Shown here one piece after another: positions 61,695 to 64,000 of a stretch of 64,000 nucleotides of DNA (positions are counted from its first letter, which is position 1; every line of letters begins with the position of its first letter). The DNA lies in contig CM055618.1 in assembly GCA_029379385.1 (NCBI GenBank), forward strand, positions 9,682,134 through 9,746,133. The letters are read 5' to 3'. The notes below the pieces were generated by a model. It did no database searches and was not told the DNA's origin. It was given only the letters and a program-made list of their open reading frames with translations. Source of the DNA: Quillaja saponaria. Lineage: Eukaryota > Streptophyta > Magnoliopsida > Fabales > Quillajaceae. The position numbers were made by a program, and so were the translations under genes.

Positions 61695-62457
61695 AAATGG
61701 TAATCCAACAAAGTAAAATTGTTTATGATCATGTTCCTCATTTTGTATCAGCGTCTTCTATTATTTTCCTATTAAGCAAAATAATAGAAAAAAACATCAA
61801 TTACCACAAAAATAAAAGTACCAAAAACCAACATAAAACAAGCTATCCATCTATAAAAAAACATAACATGCGTAAATATGCATGCTATGGTCAAGCACGG
61901 AGAAAAAAAAAATGGCAGCAGCCAACACAACACATCCATAGACTACAAAAAATGAAAGGCAGAATCAGTGAATCACAAGTTCATAACATCACTGATTCAC
62001 ATATTCCTATTGAAACAACAACATAACAGTTTAAATTCAACTAAGAAATGAGGGGAATTTACTAGAACTTGTATAAAATAAGATAATCACAAAACAAAAG
62101 TGGCATTCTTCACTTGGAAGAATCAAGATTGGAACTTGCAAGTGAAGTAAATAAGAAGGGTCAACAATAGGTAGAGGCAGAACTCAGGAGGCAGCAACAA
62201 GAAGGCACTTTGTCAAAATCCAATGCTGCAACATAATGAGATGCCTATCAAAATCAGAAGTTAAATTGATTTATTACTCACCATTAATGCAACAACATCA
62301 TCAACTATATATTCAATCTAGAACACAACTTCCTTCAAAAACAAAACCCGAGAGGTCTAATATGTATATATATATATATATATATAGTATATCCAAAAGG
62401 AAATAAACACTAAAAACAGAGAATTTATAAATTTCAAGTACTTGAAATAATTTTATC
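61695..62457. other. Intergenic repeat-flanked DNA, no gene seen
   Basis: The frame open at 61697-62026 is K/N/Q-rich with no recognisable domain and continues from the RNase H relic, so it is not called a gene. (TA)n near 62365-62386. Confidence 0.4.
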
Positions 62458-62705
62458 TTATTCTTCATTTGATTCTTCATAGTTTATTGGTAAAGGACTA
62501 CACTTGAGCTAATTTTTGTGCAAATAAGTGCCTCCACTTTTTTTTGGTTTTAAAAAGTTTCGATAAGAATCAAGTACTCGTTCCCTGGTAGAAAATGCTA
62601 ATTCATAAGCAACAGTAGTAATGGGAACTCTAAAAACATCTTTTGTCAATTTGCCTAACACTTTGTACTTCCCATTATTCAGCACTCACCATTTCCAAAA
62701 TGTCA
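62458..62705 (-). pseudogene. Broken hAT-family transposase C-terminus
   Basis: Read on the minus strand: FWKW-stop-VLNNGKYKVLGKLTKDV, then FRVPITTVAYELAFSTRERV and LDSYRNFLKP, the hAT dimerisation domain (compare the family's IP.STVASE.AFS..GRVLD.YR..L pattern). After a one-base shift in an A-run, KVEALICTK follows, the next conserved hAT string, and then PINYEESNEE-stop. One in-frame stop and at least one frameshift make it non-functional. The upstream BED finger and catalytic region were not found to the right, so only the 3' end survives. It belongs to the RICESLEEPER/Ac-like group by resemblance. Confidence 0.78.
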
Positions 62706-64000
62706 AATGTTTTTGTTATAGGCTCACGAGTCTCCAAAAAATACTTATCTGTTGTCGATTTTCAATCATGCAAGCATACATATCATAACAAGTAATAAAG
62801 TGATAGATAGGATGTAATCCCATGAGAAATTATTACTAACAATATTGTTAAATACTAAAATTGGAACAACTTAACCTTATTCAAAAAACCGAATTGTTTT
62901 GCAAGCTATGTTTATAACTAAATTGCATTTTAACTTAAATATTAAACCCTAGGTTCACAATATCGTACAACACTTCACCTAATTCCCCTTTTACTCCCTC
63001 TTAAATTATGTAATAGAATAAGTTATTAACCTAGAGTTCTTAATCAATTATAAGCATATTCCAATGTACTTATAATATTATCCCTTTAATTAATTCACTA
63101 TATTCCTATGCGAATTAGATTAAAAAAGATTCATTAAGATTAAACTACAAATTGGCTACATATGGCAAGAGAGTATATTTGTATCTCTCAAGCAACTCAA
63201 ATTACTTAATTATATGAATAATTCAATCATATGCTAATTCATCTATGGCTAACCCTGAATTCTCTTTTCTAAGTTTATTTAGGATACCTAATCAATTTCA
63301 TTGGTGATCAATCAACTAGAAGCATTAAGAACAAGATGGACATAAATAACCTAAAAACCAATACATAACATAATTAAAAGCAAAGAGTATACAAGCTACA
63401 TGTTAAGTTCAATTGAAACATAAAAAGGGAAACTACTCCATACTAACTAATAAAAACAAAAGCATAAATTTCATCACAAGTAAAATCAGAAAATTAGAAG
63501 GGAAGAAGAGAAAAATAGAAGTTGTTACAGCTTCAAGAACTTCTTAAAATCTCCAATCTTCCTTGCTCTGATGTGTTCTCTAAGGCCCAACCTTCAATCC
63601 TTTCTTATAGGCATTTTTCTCCCAGTTTATATCAACCAGGATTTTATTTTTTTGTACGGACTTTGTGGCGCTACCTTTTCCAGTGCTGTGGTGCTTAGCT
63701 ATCTGGATTTTAAACGAATACATGATGACCTCTGGCACTACAGCGTCAACTTCCTAGCGTTGCGGTGCCATACTCTCTAACTTCAAGCCTTAATTTCTGG
63801 ATTTTCACTACAATGACACCAACTTTATATAGTCGTTGTACCATGCTCTCGGGTGAAAATGAGAAATCATGCTGCTCCTTTAGCACTGTGGCGTCTAAAT
63901 GTTCAATGCCGCAACACTAGCTTCAAACTTATCCATCCTCTTTGAGTTATAGTGGGTTACTGCTTCAAATAAATTTAAAACAAAATAAATAACTAAAGAA
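62706..64000. other. Repeat-like AT-rich DNA to the window edge
   Basis: No gene seen. From about 63560 the base composition changes and short related strings recur (GTGGCGCTA, GCTGTGGTGCT, CACTACAGCGTC, GCGTTGCGGTGCC, CACTGTGGCGTC, GCCGCAACACT), in a style seen in LTR or other dispersed repeats. It is cut by the end of the window. Confidence 0.4.

Noticed and set aside
1..64000. tRNA, rRNA, CRISPR or viral gene clusters
   Set aside because: No cloverleaf-compatible tRNA, rRNA-like block, spaced repeat array or viral coding region was recognised; only retroelement and DNA-transposon relics.

Overview
The window looks like nuclear DNA from a flowering plant, most likely a woody core eudicot; the taxon is not determined. 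It is strongly AT-rich, its genes have short GT..AG introns, and the intact gene models are plant-type: an organellar phenylalanyl-tRNA synthetase, a plant FAB1 lipid kinase, a U-box/ARM ubiquitin ligase, a DUF4228/PADRE protein, IDA-like peptide precursors and a plant J-protein. Gene density is low. The intergenic DNA is full of relics of mobile elements, and no rRNA, tRNA or CRISPR array was seen.

Layout. 1-10 kb: a proline-rich GPI-anchor-type cell-wall protein (minus, 3767-4246) and a four-exon small J-protein (minus, 6712-7671), with a fold-back MITE-like element at 876-1267. 10-14 kb: a single-exon membrane-tethered SMP-30/NHL-type beta-propeller protein (plus, 10256-11416), then a second fold-back element (12458-13168). 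14.9-24.7 kb: a tandem duplication (unit A 14931-19740, unit B 19741-24740). Each unit holds, on the minus strand, an IDA-like secreted peptide gene and, on the plus strand, the first two coding exons of organellar PheRS. The breakpoint lies in PheRS intron 2, so only the unit B copy joins the remaining eight exons (complete gene 23400-29622, 428 aa); the unit A copy is a truncated duplicate.

29.6-38 kb: a gene-poor, AT-rich stretch with a fold-back element (35320-35840) and a SINE-like repeat. 38-45.4 kb: an eleven-exon FAB1C-like PI3P 5-kinase (1772 aa as modelled) with a FYVE-like finger, TCP-1-like domain and PIPK domain, preceded by a GA-rich leader. 48.9-49.7 kb: a DUF4228/PADRE protein (minus). 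51.0-54.2 kb: a four-exon UND/U-box/ARM E3 ubiquitin ligase of the PUB13/14 type (minus). 54.2-64 kb: no intact gene seen, but a CACTA-like relic, a broken RNase H domain of retroelement type and a broken hAT transposase C-terminus.

The genes do not form one pathway. The most notable features are the duplicated IDL/PheRS block (with an internal 157-bp partial repeat of the peptide gene and a TIR element enclosing a coding-like fragment), the altered FYVE motif of the FAB1C-like protein, and a series of G-runs and retroelement relics inside introns. Exon boundaries were placed by eye from GT/AG signals, reading frame and family resemblance.
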